59,153 nucleotides of DNA from Selenomonadales bacterium UBA7018. Lineage in GTDB: Bacteria; Bacillota; Negativicutes; Selenomonadales; Selenomonadaceae. Made by a program: the position numbers and the translations under genes. The stretch is taken from contig DJWY01000034.1 of assembly GCA_002448305.1 (NCBI GenBank), forward strand, positions 1 through 59,153. The letters run 5' to 3'. Under the pieces are notes generated by a model, which had not been told where the DNA came from, did no database searches, and saw nothing but the letters and a program-made list of their open reading frames with translations. Position 1 is the stretch's first letter; each line of letters opens with the position of its first letter. Shown here in pieces: positions 15,601 through 23,332 of this stretch.

Positions 15601-17971
15601 TTGCGCCGCCGTCAAGCGTTGAGCGTCTGTCGCCCGCCTTGAGTGAATCCTGACCTTTGCCGCCGATAATGTGCGCAAGGCGATTGTCCGTCGCGTCGAC
15701 GTAAAGTCCGAGTGTTTCAGCTGTTCCCGCCGTGAGAGTAACTATCGTGTTGTCGATAATGTCCGTGCCGCTGATTTTTACATAAGTGTAACCTTCGCGC
15801 GGTTTAGCCGGCTCAATCGTTACGGCTCCGCCGCCGCTTGCGACAGTGTATTTTGCTAAGCCGTAAGGTTTTCTTACGTCAGCATTTATTGAATTCCATG
15901 CCGTTTCATATGCGCCAGGAATACCGAAAGTCTTATTGTCCTTGTCGTACTTGAAGTTTATAGAATCGGTATTGGCTCCAACTGTTACGGAAAGGAGATT
16001 AGTCTTTCCGCTTAAGAGATATTCATATTTTTTATCAGACGTCAACGACCAACCATTATCCGTGCTTTCAGTAACCGTGCCGTCTTTATTAACTTGGGCA
16101 CCGTCAGCAACATAATCACTAGCACTATCGCTATCACTGATTTTGCCGCCCACGACTTGAAGGCTTTTTTTACCTTCGTCACCTGTAACCAATGTTTCTG
16201 TAGTGCTGTCCTTATTTTCCTTTTCGAGAACCTGAACTTTACCGGTAGTTGTACCGCCTGCCACAACTACAGTTGCGTCATTGGTATCTGTTTTAGCGTC
16301 CTTAACTTTGGAGACAGTGACATTGCCGCTAAGAGTACCGTTATTGACGGTGATAACAATATTAGCGTTATTGGCAAAAATAGCGTTGCCAGCCTGAGAT
16401 GAGTCGCCAGTAACGGACGAAGTTTTAGAGCTAAGATTACCGCCGTCGATTGTCGCAGTAACCTTGCCTGACTTTGCACCACTATTACCTTGAGGATTGG
16501 CGACGCCAAGTGCGTTAAGACCAGATATATTGGTTGTGCCGCTGATATTGACGTCAATATTTTGTAAGGTAGTGTGTTGCGCAATGGAAACACCTACGCC
16601 ATATGACGAGCCGCCGCTTTTAGGTAAACTAACATATTGTGTGGCTGTGCTTTCGATAGTGCCGCCCGAAATATCCAAACTACCTGCACGAATTTCAATG
16701 GCTGTTCCTGAGGAAGTAATCGTACCGCCCGAAATAGTAAGTTTAACGTTACCGGAAGCGCAAATGGCATTAGGATTGCAATCAGCAGTAATACCAGTAA
16801 CTTTACCATTTTCGGTTACTATTTCTTTGCTTTCCGTTCCATTGTGCGCGATTGTGCCGCCGCTGACATTAATTATAGCGGGTTTCGCTAGAGCTTTCGC
16901 TTGCTCTTCGGTCATAGTACTATTGTTAGTAAACCAGCTATCACTCTTATATTTTGTAACGTTAGTATCTCCAACGTCACCAGCAACTTGGATTGCGGGA
17001 AGTTGTGACGTTGTATCGGTTTCGAGAGTGCCGCCATTTACGTTAATGGTGCCGCCGCCATGACTAAGGTTACCGTAGTAAACGCCGCAAGAATTAGTAC
17101 TTCTTATCGTGCCGCCATTTACGTTAAGAACGGCATTATCTGACATGGAAACAGCCGTGCTATAGCTTTGAACGGTGCCGCTTTCCATGTTGAAGGTTGC
17201 TTTGGAAGTATCCGAAAGATTGTCTATGTATGATCCTACTTTTTGTCCGATTTGAATAGCAGCACAATGCCTAGCGGCTTTGATTGTTTTTAAGTCAGTA
17301 GCTGGTTTCCAAGTGTAATCTATTTTGCCGGTGCCTTTTACTGTGAAGTTAGCACCGTCTTGAACGACGATAGCCGAAGCTGAGGCTGAATTTTTCCATG
17401 CTATGCCGCTTACTTTAGCATTACCTGAAGCATCTTTACGTTCAACTGTTAAATCGTGAGCACCGAGATTGAGCGTGGCTGTCCCGACGACTTTAATAAC
17501 GTTAGCTTTATCGTCACCGAGATTTACTGTAACGTCTTCTGAAAGCGTGATGTCGCCCAAAATTGTAATTTTGGTGGCGTTTTTTAAGGCAGCATTTTCA
17601 CCGTTGCTTTTGAAGTCGTCAGCAGAATTGTAGTAGGTGTTTGTTGTGGTAGCACTTGTACCTGTGCCATTAGTTGTTGTTACGTAGAATACGGCACCGG
17701 CAGCTTTAGCGGCTTCTAATTCCGAATTATATGGTGTTGCGGTCTCGCTATTTTCGTAAAAATATTTCGTTTCTGTCTTGTCATCAACAGTAACCTCTTT
17801 AGAAGTTATCGTGACTTGAGCGAAACGCTGGAGGTCAAAATTAAATGCAATCGCTTCTGAGGAGGGGTCAAAGCGATTGGAGAAAAAGATATTTCCATCC
17901 ATGTTTAAAGTCCCCTTTATAAGTTTTTCGACTGTCGAGAAGCTCTCCATAAAAATTTCCCTAAGAGTCAT
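12671..17971 (-). CDS. Giant beta-helix/RTX-like surface protein
   Basis: Up to 1766 residues. Near the N-terminus is FNFDLQRFA, a motif I have seen at the start of large secreted proteins of selenomonads. Residues about 100-650 carry repeated NVSGGTI/NVNGGTL strands typical of a right-handed beta-helix. Residues about 740 onward alternate GGxGxD RTX-like turns (GGKGQDSL, GGANDDTLDGG) with Thr/Ser/Lys-rich strands. Starts are available at 17971, 17950 and 17902. The 17902 start (MDGNIFFSNRF) has the best AAAGGGGAC binding site and would place DLQRFA near residue 22. It has its own promoter and leader and is convergent with the GT92 genes. It is probably exported and surface-attached; no exporter is visible nearby. 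Confidence 0.83.
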   Translation of the reverse strand: MTLREIFMESFSTVEKLIKGTLNMDGNIFFSNRFDPSSEAIAFNFDLQRFAQVTITSKEVTVDDKTETKYFYENSETATPYNSELEAAKAAGAVFYVTTTNGTGTSATTTNTYYNSADDFKSNGENAALKNATKITILGDITLSEDVTVNLGDDKANVIKVVGTATLNLGAHDLTVERKDASGNAKVSGIAWKNSASASAIVVQDGANFTVKGTGKIDYTWKPATDLKTIKAARHCAAIQIGQKVGSYIDNLSDTSKATFNMESGTVQSYSTAVSMSDNAVLNVNGGTIRSTNSCGVYYGNLSHGGGTINVNGGTLETDTTSQLPAIQVAGDVGDTNVTKYKSDSWFTNNSTMTEEQAKALAKPAIINVSGGTIAHNGTESKEIVTENGKVTGITADCNPNAICASGNVKLTISGGTITSSGTAIEIRAGSLDISGGTIESTATQYVSLPKSGGSSYGVGVSIAQHTTLQNIDVNISGTTNISGLNALGVANPQGNSGAKSGKVTATIDGGNLSSKTSSVTGDSSQAGNAIFANNANIVITVNNGTLSGNVTVSKVKDAKTDTNDATVVVAGGTTTGKVQVLEKENKDSTTETLVTGDEGKKSLQVVGGKISDSDSASDYVADGAQVNKDGTVTESTDNGWSLTSDKKYEYLLSGKTNLLSVTVGANTDSINFKYDKDNKTFGIPGAYETAWNSINADVRKPYGLAKYTVASGGGAVTIEPAKPREGYTYVKISGTDIIDNTIVTLTAGTAETLGLYVDATDNRLAHIIGGKGQDSLKAGDRRSTLDGGANDDTLDGGEGIDTFIYSAGKDVISNYEHGTDIASLNGVDAPIDFDAFTGSDFVFKFNDADQLTFRSVAEVALTKGTDVYTYQGNTNGNMNYIAHKGNGISLGSGYSGRFNGAATANEDYKTIDAERVGSAIRITGNDKANYIVASSVGGGTLEGGEGDDTLTAAKSGAASLRFEGGAGSDSLFGGAGYNLFVYNEGVDSIKGYHSNDLVTIRGNAANLETADFAFTENDIKLGFGTSDSLIFQDVIGEGKVPISIQSGKNLYVYEKEKISHDKSVTLTSGYSLGSFAAGDNFDNINAVNVSLKTGAISISGNDNNNVIFGSKYGGSIFGGKGNDKLDVTERITTGGNPAKFVFKYDEGKDTVDGFKSDDKLDITAERIGQISKAKSSKGDTRLAFTFNTSKSDVLTFNSDGDEIGRVSLSGDNNGFLTKDGVVSIGSGTKKLDLFESSKGKIDLTEAPYASASINAVDASDVAKQTVTLIGGTQGGTFTFAGNNKKKDQFEYNGGNVTISGYEAGKDRLNLNTAALSGFSVSSETNGDVSLGAGSDVVVLKGMKGQEVLLHHADSKRNSFTKMVFKQEGVILNKEKRPTMATVYSGANYSAATEDTTVKKIFIADGITGASIVAGDKNKTTLDASASNGGVTLTGGAKNDKLIGSTVAGDTFIYTGGKDIIQNYSSNDQISLGSDFKDNLLNSKISAGSRSIKFKFAGSSKNTLTIKPAKGSTLGGALFISDTPNYTYAKNAIASGTTVSLTSEFSGSYRLKNSGVNNVDGSLVKKNLTYRGTSADETLSGGTKKTTFKGGGGKDSLKGGSGNDIFFYAKGDSGNTTIADFDFTKDKLKIAGGTITKITVNGGAIEFDMNNGRKNSANIGSFKITGSASYTNGKKDDTSTFNPNSTLIKANNTYYWFAKEDVTDSGNVLANAGNLITTESKVSKSDTTGYAIIDLGYSSNLVNAGVATKITGTFEKLKPTLSGGQS

Positions 17972-18130
17972 TGTGGGGGCAATGGTCTCGTAAAAAAATT
18001 TCCATTTATCATCTTGCTCGACGTAGTTAATGCTAGCCGCGTGCTTATTCCGTGTAGTCGCGGCTGTACGAGTACGAAGTTTTTATCAACCTCCTCTAAA
18101 AATTTTTATTTAGGTTCGACTCGCATGTTT
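17972..18130 (-). other. Long 5' leader of the second RTX gene with hairpin and orphan Shine-Dalgarno
   Basis: Between the promoter and the first possible start lie about 150 bases (about 220 to the preferred start). They include a perfect 7-bp inverted repeat AGCCGCG/CGCGGCT (18035-18041 with 18059-18065). A consensus AGGAGG (minus strand, about 18091-18096) has no ATG at normal spacing after it; only a TTG-started 14-codon reading frame follows. This could be a leader peptide, a regulatory structure, or a relic of an older start. Confidence 0.35.
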
Positions 18131-18159
18131 AGTTTAAAATTTTTTATATGCTTTGTCAA
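18131..18159 (-). promoter_or_regulatory. Promoter of the second RTX gene
   Basis: On the minus strand TTGACA (18159-18154), a 17-bp spacer and TAAACT (18136-18131). It is the only good sigma-70-type promoter upstream of the giant protein. Confidence 0.6.
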
Positions 18160-18182
18160 TCGTTGGCGATTAAAATTTTCTG

Positions 18183-18215
18183 AAAAAAAGAGGCCTATGC
18201 CGTCAAGCATAAGCC
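18183..18215 (-). terminator. Terminator of the hexokinase gene
   Basis: Read on the minus strand, GGCTTATGC and GCATAGGCC pair around a six-base loop and are followed by a T-run (18189-18183), starting about 24 bases after the hexokinase stop codon. Confidence 0.75.
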
Positions 18216-18238
18216 CTGAAGGATATAGAGTGAAAAAT

Positions 18239-19564
18239 TTAATTGCTTTTAGCCATAGCGGCGGCTATAGCTGCGCCGAGACCGGAGCCGCCGTTATCAA
18301 GAATCGTATCGACGTTGGCGGCGTCTTCGCCGAGAAGTTCGCTTAAAGCTTTGGTGATATTTTCCTTAGCGTGCGGCATTTTCTCATAAACGGAGCCGTC
18401 AACCGCGACGTGCTGTTTAACGATTTTGCCTTTTCCGGCGCGTTGCCAAACAAGAGCGACAAAAGACGCCGCAACTAAACGCGCAGAACGAATTACAATC
18501 GTTTCGGCAAGCTTTTTAACTTTTGCAACGTCGTCAAAGTCAAGCTCGCGTCCAACTTTCGCCATAATAATATCGCTGGCTTTGGTGAGTTTTTCCGAGT
18601 CGTCAAGCATTATCATCGACATATCAACGGAAGTCAGATTATATTGCTTGCCCTTTTCGCCTAAAAGTTCAGCAATCGCCATGCCGAAAAGTTCGCCCAT
18701 GTAGCGACCGGAAACCATTTTTTCAAAACGCTGTTCGCCTGGCTTTTCGGAGCCTTCGTCGTATTCTTTATCGAAACGATTGGGCGCGAGTTTGGAGAAA
18801 TTGCCGCACTCAAGATTAAGAATCATGCCGCCTTCGCCGAAGCCGTTCGGGTCGTGAATGCTCGGTTCAAGATAGCAAGTGTTATGCCCAGTGGCGTAAA
18901 TGGAGCCAATAAAAGTATCGGGCGTTTTATAAGCCGCGCTAAGCAAAACAGCAACGGTATCATTGAGCACGGCGACCGGCTCGACATTGCCCGCGCCGCG
19001 ACGTTTCAAAGCCGCAACAAGTAAATCGTTAGCGATTTCGCCCTCAACGCCCTGCGTAGCGAATTCTTTTGTCCAGATAATCAGCCGCGCATTGTAGATA
19101 TTATCCTGCGTGGACGGGAAAGAAAACGTGTGACCGAGATAATATTTGGTCTGGTGGTCGCCGTCAATGACTTCGTCGACAAGTTCGGCGATAAAGTCAA
19201 ACATTTGCTCGGCGGTAGCGTCTTTGGAAATGTAATTGTATTCGCCAGGAACAATCAGCGGACGCCCGACGCGCTTAATAATTTCGTATTTGCCGCCGCC
19301 CTCAAGCCTGATTCTGAAGACGCGGATATTTGTGCCGCCGAAGTCCAGAGCAAGATAATCGCCTTTTTCGTTGCCGCTGGGCAGTCCGACATAAGATTTA
19401 AGCATGCGCATTGACGATAAAGTTACGTCGCGCAGTCCCAGTCGCAAATCCTGACGGAAATTCGCTGCGATTTCGTGCAGACGTTCGCCGCCGATTGTGA
19501 ATTCAGCTAGAATTTCTTTGAATTGCTCTTCGTTAAACGCCATTAAAGATTCCCCCTTAAACAC
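18239..19564 (-). CDS. Hexokinase-family sugar kinase
   Basis: A 441-residue cytoplasmic enzyme that phosphorylates glucose or another hexose with ATP. It has the two-lobed actin-like fold of the hexokinase family: phosphate-1 motif LDFGGTNIRV near residue 75, SFPSTQD, the sugar-binding ATQGVEG region, the catalytic Asp in VAVLNDTVAVLL, and the glycine-rich DNGGSGLGAA adenosine segment at the C-terminus. The length fits the eukaryote-like hexokinase family better than short bacterial glucokinases. The exact start is uncertain: the 19564 start gives MFKGESLMAF, but GGGGGAATCTTTA before the internal ATG (MAFNEEQ, about 19543) is a better binding site. It is a single gene with its own terminator. 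Sugar specificity cannot be read. Confidence 0.85.
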   Translation of the reverse strand: MFKGESLMAFNEEQFKEILAEFTIGGERLHEIAANFRQDLRLGLRDVTLSSMRMLKSYVGLPSGNEKGDYLALDFGGTNIRVFRIRLEGGGKYEIIKRVGRPLIVPGEYNYISKDATAEQMFDFIAELVDEVIDGDHQTKYYLGHTFSFPSTQDNIYNARLIIWTKEFATQGVEGEIANDLLVAALKRRGAGNVEPVAVLNDTVAVLLSAAYKTPDTFIGSIYATGHNTCYLEPSIHDPNGFGEGGMILNLECGNFSKLAPNRFDKEYDEGSEKPGEQRFEKMVSGRYMGELFGMAIAELLGEKGKQYNLTSVDMSMIMLDDSEKLTKASDIIMAKVGRELDFDDVAKVKKLAETIVIRSARLVAASFVALVWQRAGKGKIVKQHVAVDGSVYEKMPHAKENITKALSELLGEDAANVDTILDNGGSGLGAAIAAAMAKSN

Positions 19565-19654
19565 TCAAAAAAATTTCCCACGCGCAGATTATAACACGTA
19601 GGAAAAACTTTTAACATATTGTCAAAATATTTTTTCGATATGTCTTAATAGTAT

Positions 19655-19926
19655 TTAACGTCCGTCTAAGTAAAGTTCTTGTGCCTTGACAAAATCCTCC
19701 CATTCCTTTTCGGTAAACGTTAAGCATTTGCCTTGCTTATACTGCTGTGTACTGCGTTCGATTTGGGCGTAGAAACGAGCGGCGTTAATTACTTTGGGAA
19801 TGTCGAATTCTCCTGCCTTGAAATGTCTTTAAGCTCCAAGACGAAATATTTCCATTCAAGCGGCGTAAAAGTTATCGGTTTTCCTTCGTCAACGTTTTCG
19901 AGATTCAAAGCTTGAGATTCAATCAT
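19655..19926 (-). pseudogene. Small frameshifted gene downstream of the Cof phosphatase
   Basis: The minus strand starts MIESQALNLENVDEGKPI after a GGAGG site 5 bp beyond the Cof stop. It runs to about 19812, where the frame shifts. The second part continues EFDIPKVINAARFYAQ through EKEWEDFVKAQ to a stop at 19655. Restoring one base (GAGAATTC to GAGGAATTC) joins the two parts into a protein of about 90 residues. I do not recognise the family; the size and charge would suit an antitoxin-like or regulatory protein, but that is a guess. It was probably co-transcribed with the Cof gene. Confidence 0.5.
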
Positions 19927-19931
19927 TTTTA

Positions 19932-20750
19932 TCAGCCTCCAAAGAATTTATCGATAGCTGCCGCCACGCCGTCATTATCGTTGTCGAGCGTCACGAAGTC
20001 GGCGAGCTTTTTAATTTCGTCGGTAGCGTTGCCCATAGCGATTGCAAGTCCTGCGGTTTGCAAAATTTCCTTATCGTTATCGGCGTCGCCAATGGCAACG
20101 GTTTCGGCAAGGTCAATCTTCAAAAATTCGCAAAGTTCCTGAAGTCCCAACGCCTTAGTGACATTAGCGGGCGACATTTCCAGATTTTGCGCTTCGGCGA
20201 AAGAAATTGACAGATTTAATTTGCTTATGCGAGCGAAATTTTTATCGCGGGATTTTTTATCGCGGTGATAAAGATTTAGCTTGACGACTTCGCCCGGATG
20301 CGTGTGAACGTAATTTTTAAAATCGTCGCAACGGGTGCAGACGCGCTCGAACATATCTTGATAAATTGCCATATCGAACGCCGCCATATTTTGAATATCT
20401 TCCGTGCGGGCGATTGAGGCGCGGATTGTGTGCAGATGAATCATTGCTTTTTCTTCCAAGCCAAAATCAATCAGTTGCAAAATAGTTTTCTCGTCGACGG
20501 CGTGAAGTTTAATTGGCTTATCATTGATAAAATCGTAAATCAAACCGCCGCTGATTAAAATTCCGTATTGCATATTTTCAAAGTCAGTGCGATAGTCGCT
20601 TAGCTCGGCAAGTCCGCGACCTGTACTCACCACGACATAAATTCCGCGCTTTATAAGATTATCGATAGCGGCTTTGGTTCGCGGCGAAATTTTTTTCTGC
20701 GAATTCAAAGTCGTCCCGTCCATATCGATTGCCAATAATTTATAATTCAT
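19932..20750 (-). CDS. Cof-type HAD-IIB family phosphatase
   Basis: A 272-residue haloacid-dehalogenase hydrolase. Motif I is AIDMDGTTL at residues 6-14, with the nucleophile Asp and the acid/base Asp two residues later. Motif II is the Ser/Thr in VSTGRG. The C-terminal Lys and AIGDADNDKEIL form motifs III and IV. The cap between residues about 85 and 190 is of the C2B type seen in Cof enzymes that dephosphorylate sugar phosphates or FMN-like substrates; the exact substrate is unknown. The ribosome binding site is GGAGGTAGATAAA. It is divergent from the SDR gene, and their promoters overlap at the -35 boxes. Confidence 0.88.
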   Translation of the reverse strand: MNYKLLAIDMDGTTLNSQKKISPRTKAAIDNLIKRGIYVVVSTGRGLAELSDYRTDFENMQYGILISGGLIYDFINDKPIKLHAVDEKTILQLIDFGLEEKAMIHLHTIRASIARTEDIQNMAAFDMAIYQDMFERVCTRCDDFKNYVHTHPGEVVKLNLYHRDKKSRDKNFARISKLNLSISFAEAQNLEMSPANVTKALGLQELCEFLKIDLAETVAIGDADNDKEILQTAGLAIAMGNATDEIKKLADFVTLDNDNDGVAAAIDKFFGG

Positions 20751-20769
20751 TTTATCTACCTCCGCGCAG

Positions 20770-20821
20770 ATTTTATCACGTTAGATAACGGCTTAACAAG
20801 TTAAAATTTATCCTGTATAAT
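20770..20821. promoter_or_regulatory. Back-to-back promoters sharing a -35 region and a palindrome
   Basis: For the SDR gene (+): TTAACA (20793-20798), 17-bp spacer, TATAAT (20816-20821). For the Cof gene (-): TTGTTA (20799-20794), 18-bp spacer, TAAAAT (20775-20770) preceded by TG. The two -35 boxes overlap almost completely and sit in the inverted repeat TTAACAAGTTAA (20793-20804). Polymerase can probably occupy only one side at a time, and a regulator bound to the palindrome would affect both genes. Confidence 0.6.
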
Positions 20822-20853
20822 GTCGGCAAATAAAAAAGTTGAGGAGACTTTTC

Positions 20854-21639
20854 ATGAGCGTAACTTTTGACTTTAGGGGAAAAAATTTTGTAGTAGTTGG
20901 CGCGTCGTCTGGAATTGGCAAGCAGGTAACGCTTGAACTTTCGCAGAGCGGCGCAAATGTTTTAGCGATAGGACGAAATTTAGAACGGCTAGAAGCGTTG
21001 AGAATGAGTTCTCCAGTTAATTTGATTAAGCACCCATCGCGCATTTTTACGGAGCAACTTGACGTTTTGACGGCGCAAGCTGATGATTGGTCGGCGGTAT
21101 TGGAAAATTTTACAAGCACAGTTGGCAGGATTAATGGCGGAGTATACACGGCGGGCATATGGGGCTTGACGCCGCTGAATTCCTTTGACGAGACGCTTGC
21201 GCATAAAATTTTCGACACTAGCTTTTGGGGCGCAGTTAATTTCCTGCAAGCGGCGACGCGGAAGAAATTTTCGGACGGCGGCGGCTCCTTTGTACTTATG
21301 AGTTCTGTTGCGGGCGATTTTGCCGCCAAAAGTTTATTCGCATATTCGGCGGCGAAGGCGGCAGTTCAAACGGCAGTTAAATCTTTCGCCAAAGAAATTA
21401 TCCGCAATAAGCACAGAATAAATTCGGTAGCTCCCGCGCTTGTCAAAACCGAAATGACGCAAAATGAAATGTATACGGCGGCTGTTGGTGACAAAATCGT
21501 TTCAAATCAGCTATTGGGCGCGGGCACGGCTGAAGATGTCGCCGGCATGATTTTATTTTTGCTAAGCGAGCGCGCCGCCTGGATTACCGGACAAAATTTC
21601 TTCGTCGACGGCGGCTATATCGTCGGCTCCTACACGTGA
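20854..21639 (+). CDS. Short-chain dehydrogenase/reductase
   Basis: A 261-residue Rossmann-fold oxidoreductase. The NAD(P)-binding GASSGIGK lies near residue 16. The catalytic Ser is in LMSSVAGD, and YSAAKAA holds Tyr-x3-Lys. The C-terminal IFFVDGGY-type ending of classical SDRs is present (FFVDGGYIV). I chose the ATG at 20854 because GAGGAG lies 7 bp before it; an upstream TTG at 20839 has no binding site. Substrate unknown: the family includes 3-oxoacyl-ACP reductases and sugar or steroid dehydrogenases. It is a single gene between a consensus promoter and a strong terminator. Confidence 0.87.
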   Translation: MSVTFDFRGKNFVVVGASSGIGKQVTLELSQSGANVLAIGRNLERLEALRMSSPVNLIKHPSRIFTEQLDVLTAQADDWSAVLENFTSTVGRINGGVYTAGIWGLTPLNSFDETLAHKIFDTSFWGAVNFLQAATRKKFSDGGGSFVLMSSVAGDFAAKSLFAYSAAKAAVQTAVKSFAKEIIRNKHRINSVAPALVKTEMTQNEMYTAAVGDKIVSNQLLGAGTAEDVAGMILFLLSERAAWITGQNFFVDGGYIVGSYT

Positions 21640-21643
21640 AAAA

Positions 21644-21676
21644 AGCGCGGGGATTTCTCCCTGCGCTAATTTTTTT
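21644..21676 (+). terminator. Terminator after the SDR gene
   Basis: AGCGCGGGGA (21644-21653) pairs with TCCCTGCGCT (21657-21666), with one G-T pair and a short loop, followed by T-rich 21669-21676. It also marks the convergent boundary with the TPR gene. Confidence 0.8.
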
Positions 21677-21694
21677 AGAATTTTTATCGTAGCA

Positions 21695-22348
21695 TTATTC
21701 TTTGTAACCGAGTTCCTTAGCCTTCGCAAAGTCAGCTTGCGCCTTTTCATTGTCGCCGAGTGCTTGATAGCAAAGCCCGCGCACTTGATAAGTTCCAGCA
21801 AAATTCGGTTCAAGTTCTATCGCCTTGCTAAAATCTTGAATAGCAGGTTCTAATTTCTGCGAATTGGCATAAGCCGTGCCGCGATTGAAATACGCTAAGA
21901 AATCATTCGGATTCAGCTCAAGTGCTTTGTCAAAATCTTGAATCGACCGCTCAAACTGATTTAATTGCATATAAGTATAGCCGCGATTGCCATACGCTTC
22001 TGCAAAATTTGGATTCAGCTCAATCGCTTTGTCGTAGTCTTGAATCGCCTTTTCATATTGAGTCAAATTGACGTAAGCATTGCCGCGATTGTAATAGAAT
22101 GCGGGAACATTCGGATTGATTTCAATTCCTTTGTCGTAATCGGCAAGTGCTTTATCGTATTGCCTTAAATCGGAATAGGCGTTGCCGCGATTGACATAAG
22201 AATCAGCGTCTTTCGGATTGCTTTCAATCGCTTTGGTGTATTCCTGAATTGCTTGTTCAGGATTATCCGCCGCAAAGCTAATGTTCGTCGTCAGCACACC
22301 CGCGACAATCAGAATAGCCGCCATTAACAATCGAAATACTTTTTTCAT
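21695..22348 (-). CDS. Exported TPR-repeat protein
   Basis: A 217-residue protein with an N-terminal signal peptide (MKKVFRLL, then a hydrophobic core ending near NISFAAD, residue 27). Six consecutive 34-residue tetratricopeptide repeats follow, with typical NRGNAY and AIELNP motifs, for example AIQDYDKAIELNPN. TPR arrays bind other proteins; nothing catalytic is present. The location is probably the periplasm or envelope. It could support envelope assembly, but no partner can be named from context. The ribosome binding site is AGGAGGAATCC before the ATG. Confidence 0.88.
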   Translation of the reverse strand: MKKVFRLLMAAILIVAGVLTTNISFAADNPEQAIQEYTKAIESNPKDADSYVNRGNAYSDLRQYDKALADYDKGIEINPNVPAFYYNRGNAYVNLTQYEKAIQDYDKAIELNPNFAEAYGNRGYTYMQLNQFERSIQDFDKALELNPNDFLAYFNRGTAYANSQKLEPAIQDFSKAIELEPNFAGTYQVRGLCYQALGDNEKAQADFAKAKELGYKE

Positions 22349-22369
22349 GTGGATTCCTCCTAAAAATTT

Positions 22370-23281
22370 TTATGCAAGTGTTGCGTTGAATTTTTCTATC
22401 ATTTTTATCGGGCGATACGATTCTTTCGCCTGCCGCAAGCCGTCAATGCCCATATCCTCTTCCCGATTGATATAAATCATGTCCGACCACTCGTGCTCGA
22501 CGAAATTTTGATTTATCGCCGCGTAACTTCCGCGAATTAACGGATTTGCCTTCTCCACGTGGATAACTGCCGTGTCTGAATTCAATCGCTCGCCAAACGT
22601 GAACGCTACGACCTTATCATTTATCAAAATCGCGCCGCCCTTCAACTTAAACCGGTCGAAGTGGTCAAAAATTTCGTGAATCGCCGCTTGCTCGTATCCT
22701 ATGAATGGATTGTCGGGATTTTCGCGTTTACGCGCCTCCGCCCAAATATTTAGCTCCTCGCGGCACTTCGGAATAATTTCTTGCGTTATCGGTAAATATT
22801 TTGCGTCCGGATATTCCTTTTTGAACGCATTTAGATGATTTTTCTTCCTGTGAAACTTCCTGCCGCCTAAATTTATCAAATCCTGCGCAAGATAGACGTA
22901 ATCGAAACGGTCGCGCTCGGTTGTAATGTTAAATTTCGCGTGCGGATAGCGTGCCAGCTCGTCGGCAAAAAATTTTTCTACTACTGCGAATTTAAATTGC
23001 TTTTCTCCGCGATTTTCCTCCGCCACACGCAAAATTTTTGTAATCGCGTCCTGCATTTTATCGGGTGCGCCAATCGGCTGCCATGCAGAAAAAAATTTGT
23101 CGTTCGTAGAGAAAATATAGAGTACGTCGTCTTCCTCCGACCAGAGATAATCACGCATTTTGCGCCACATGAAAAAATTCGTGAACGTGTAGCCGGAATT
23201 TTCGCAGTAGCGCGAACCAAAATGCTTATCGAACGTCGCTTTGTCTGTGCATGTCAATTTCTGCAGTTTAATTTCGCCCAT
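22370..23281 (-). CDS. DUF2156 (phosphatidylglycerol lysyltransferase C-terminal-like) protein
   Basis: A 303-residue soluble protein of the DUF2156/LPG-synthase C-terminal family, which has a double GNAT-like fold. Family features seen: the FTNFFMWR segment near residue 33, GGRKFHRKKNHLNAF near 138, GYEQAAIHEIFDHF, and a C-terminal YINREEDMGIDGLRQAKES. Related MprF domains transfer amino acids from tRNA to lipids, but this stand-alone form lacks the membrane flippase part, so the acceptor is unknown. The AAGGGAG site directly abuts the ATG, so the start is uncertain. A degenerate paralogue lies at 29710-30597. Confidence 0.8.
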   Translation of the reverse strand: MGEIKLQKLTCTDKATFDKHFGSRYCENSGYTFTNFFMWRKMRDYLWSEEDDVLYIFSTNDKFFSAWQPIGAPDKMQDAITKILRVAEENRGEKQFKFAVVEKFFADELARYPHAKFNITTERDRFDYVYLAQDLINLGGRKFHRKKNHLNAFKKEYPDAKYLPITQEIIPKCREELNIWAEARKRENPDNPFIGYEQAAIHEIFDHFDRFKLKGGAILINDKVVAFTFGERLNSDTAVIHVEKANPLIRGSYAAINQNFVEHEWSDMIYINREEDMGIDGLRQAKESYRPIKMIEKFNATLA

Positions 23282-23332
23282 CTCCCTTGAATAACAGTTC
23301 TGCTAAGTGAAAAGCCGTTTTGCCCCCTAATT

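Noticed and set aside
18014..18346. 110-codon plus-strand reading frame
   Set aside because: It overlaps the leader and terminator of minus-strand genes, has no good ribosome binding site and no recognisable composition.
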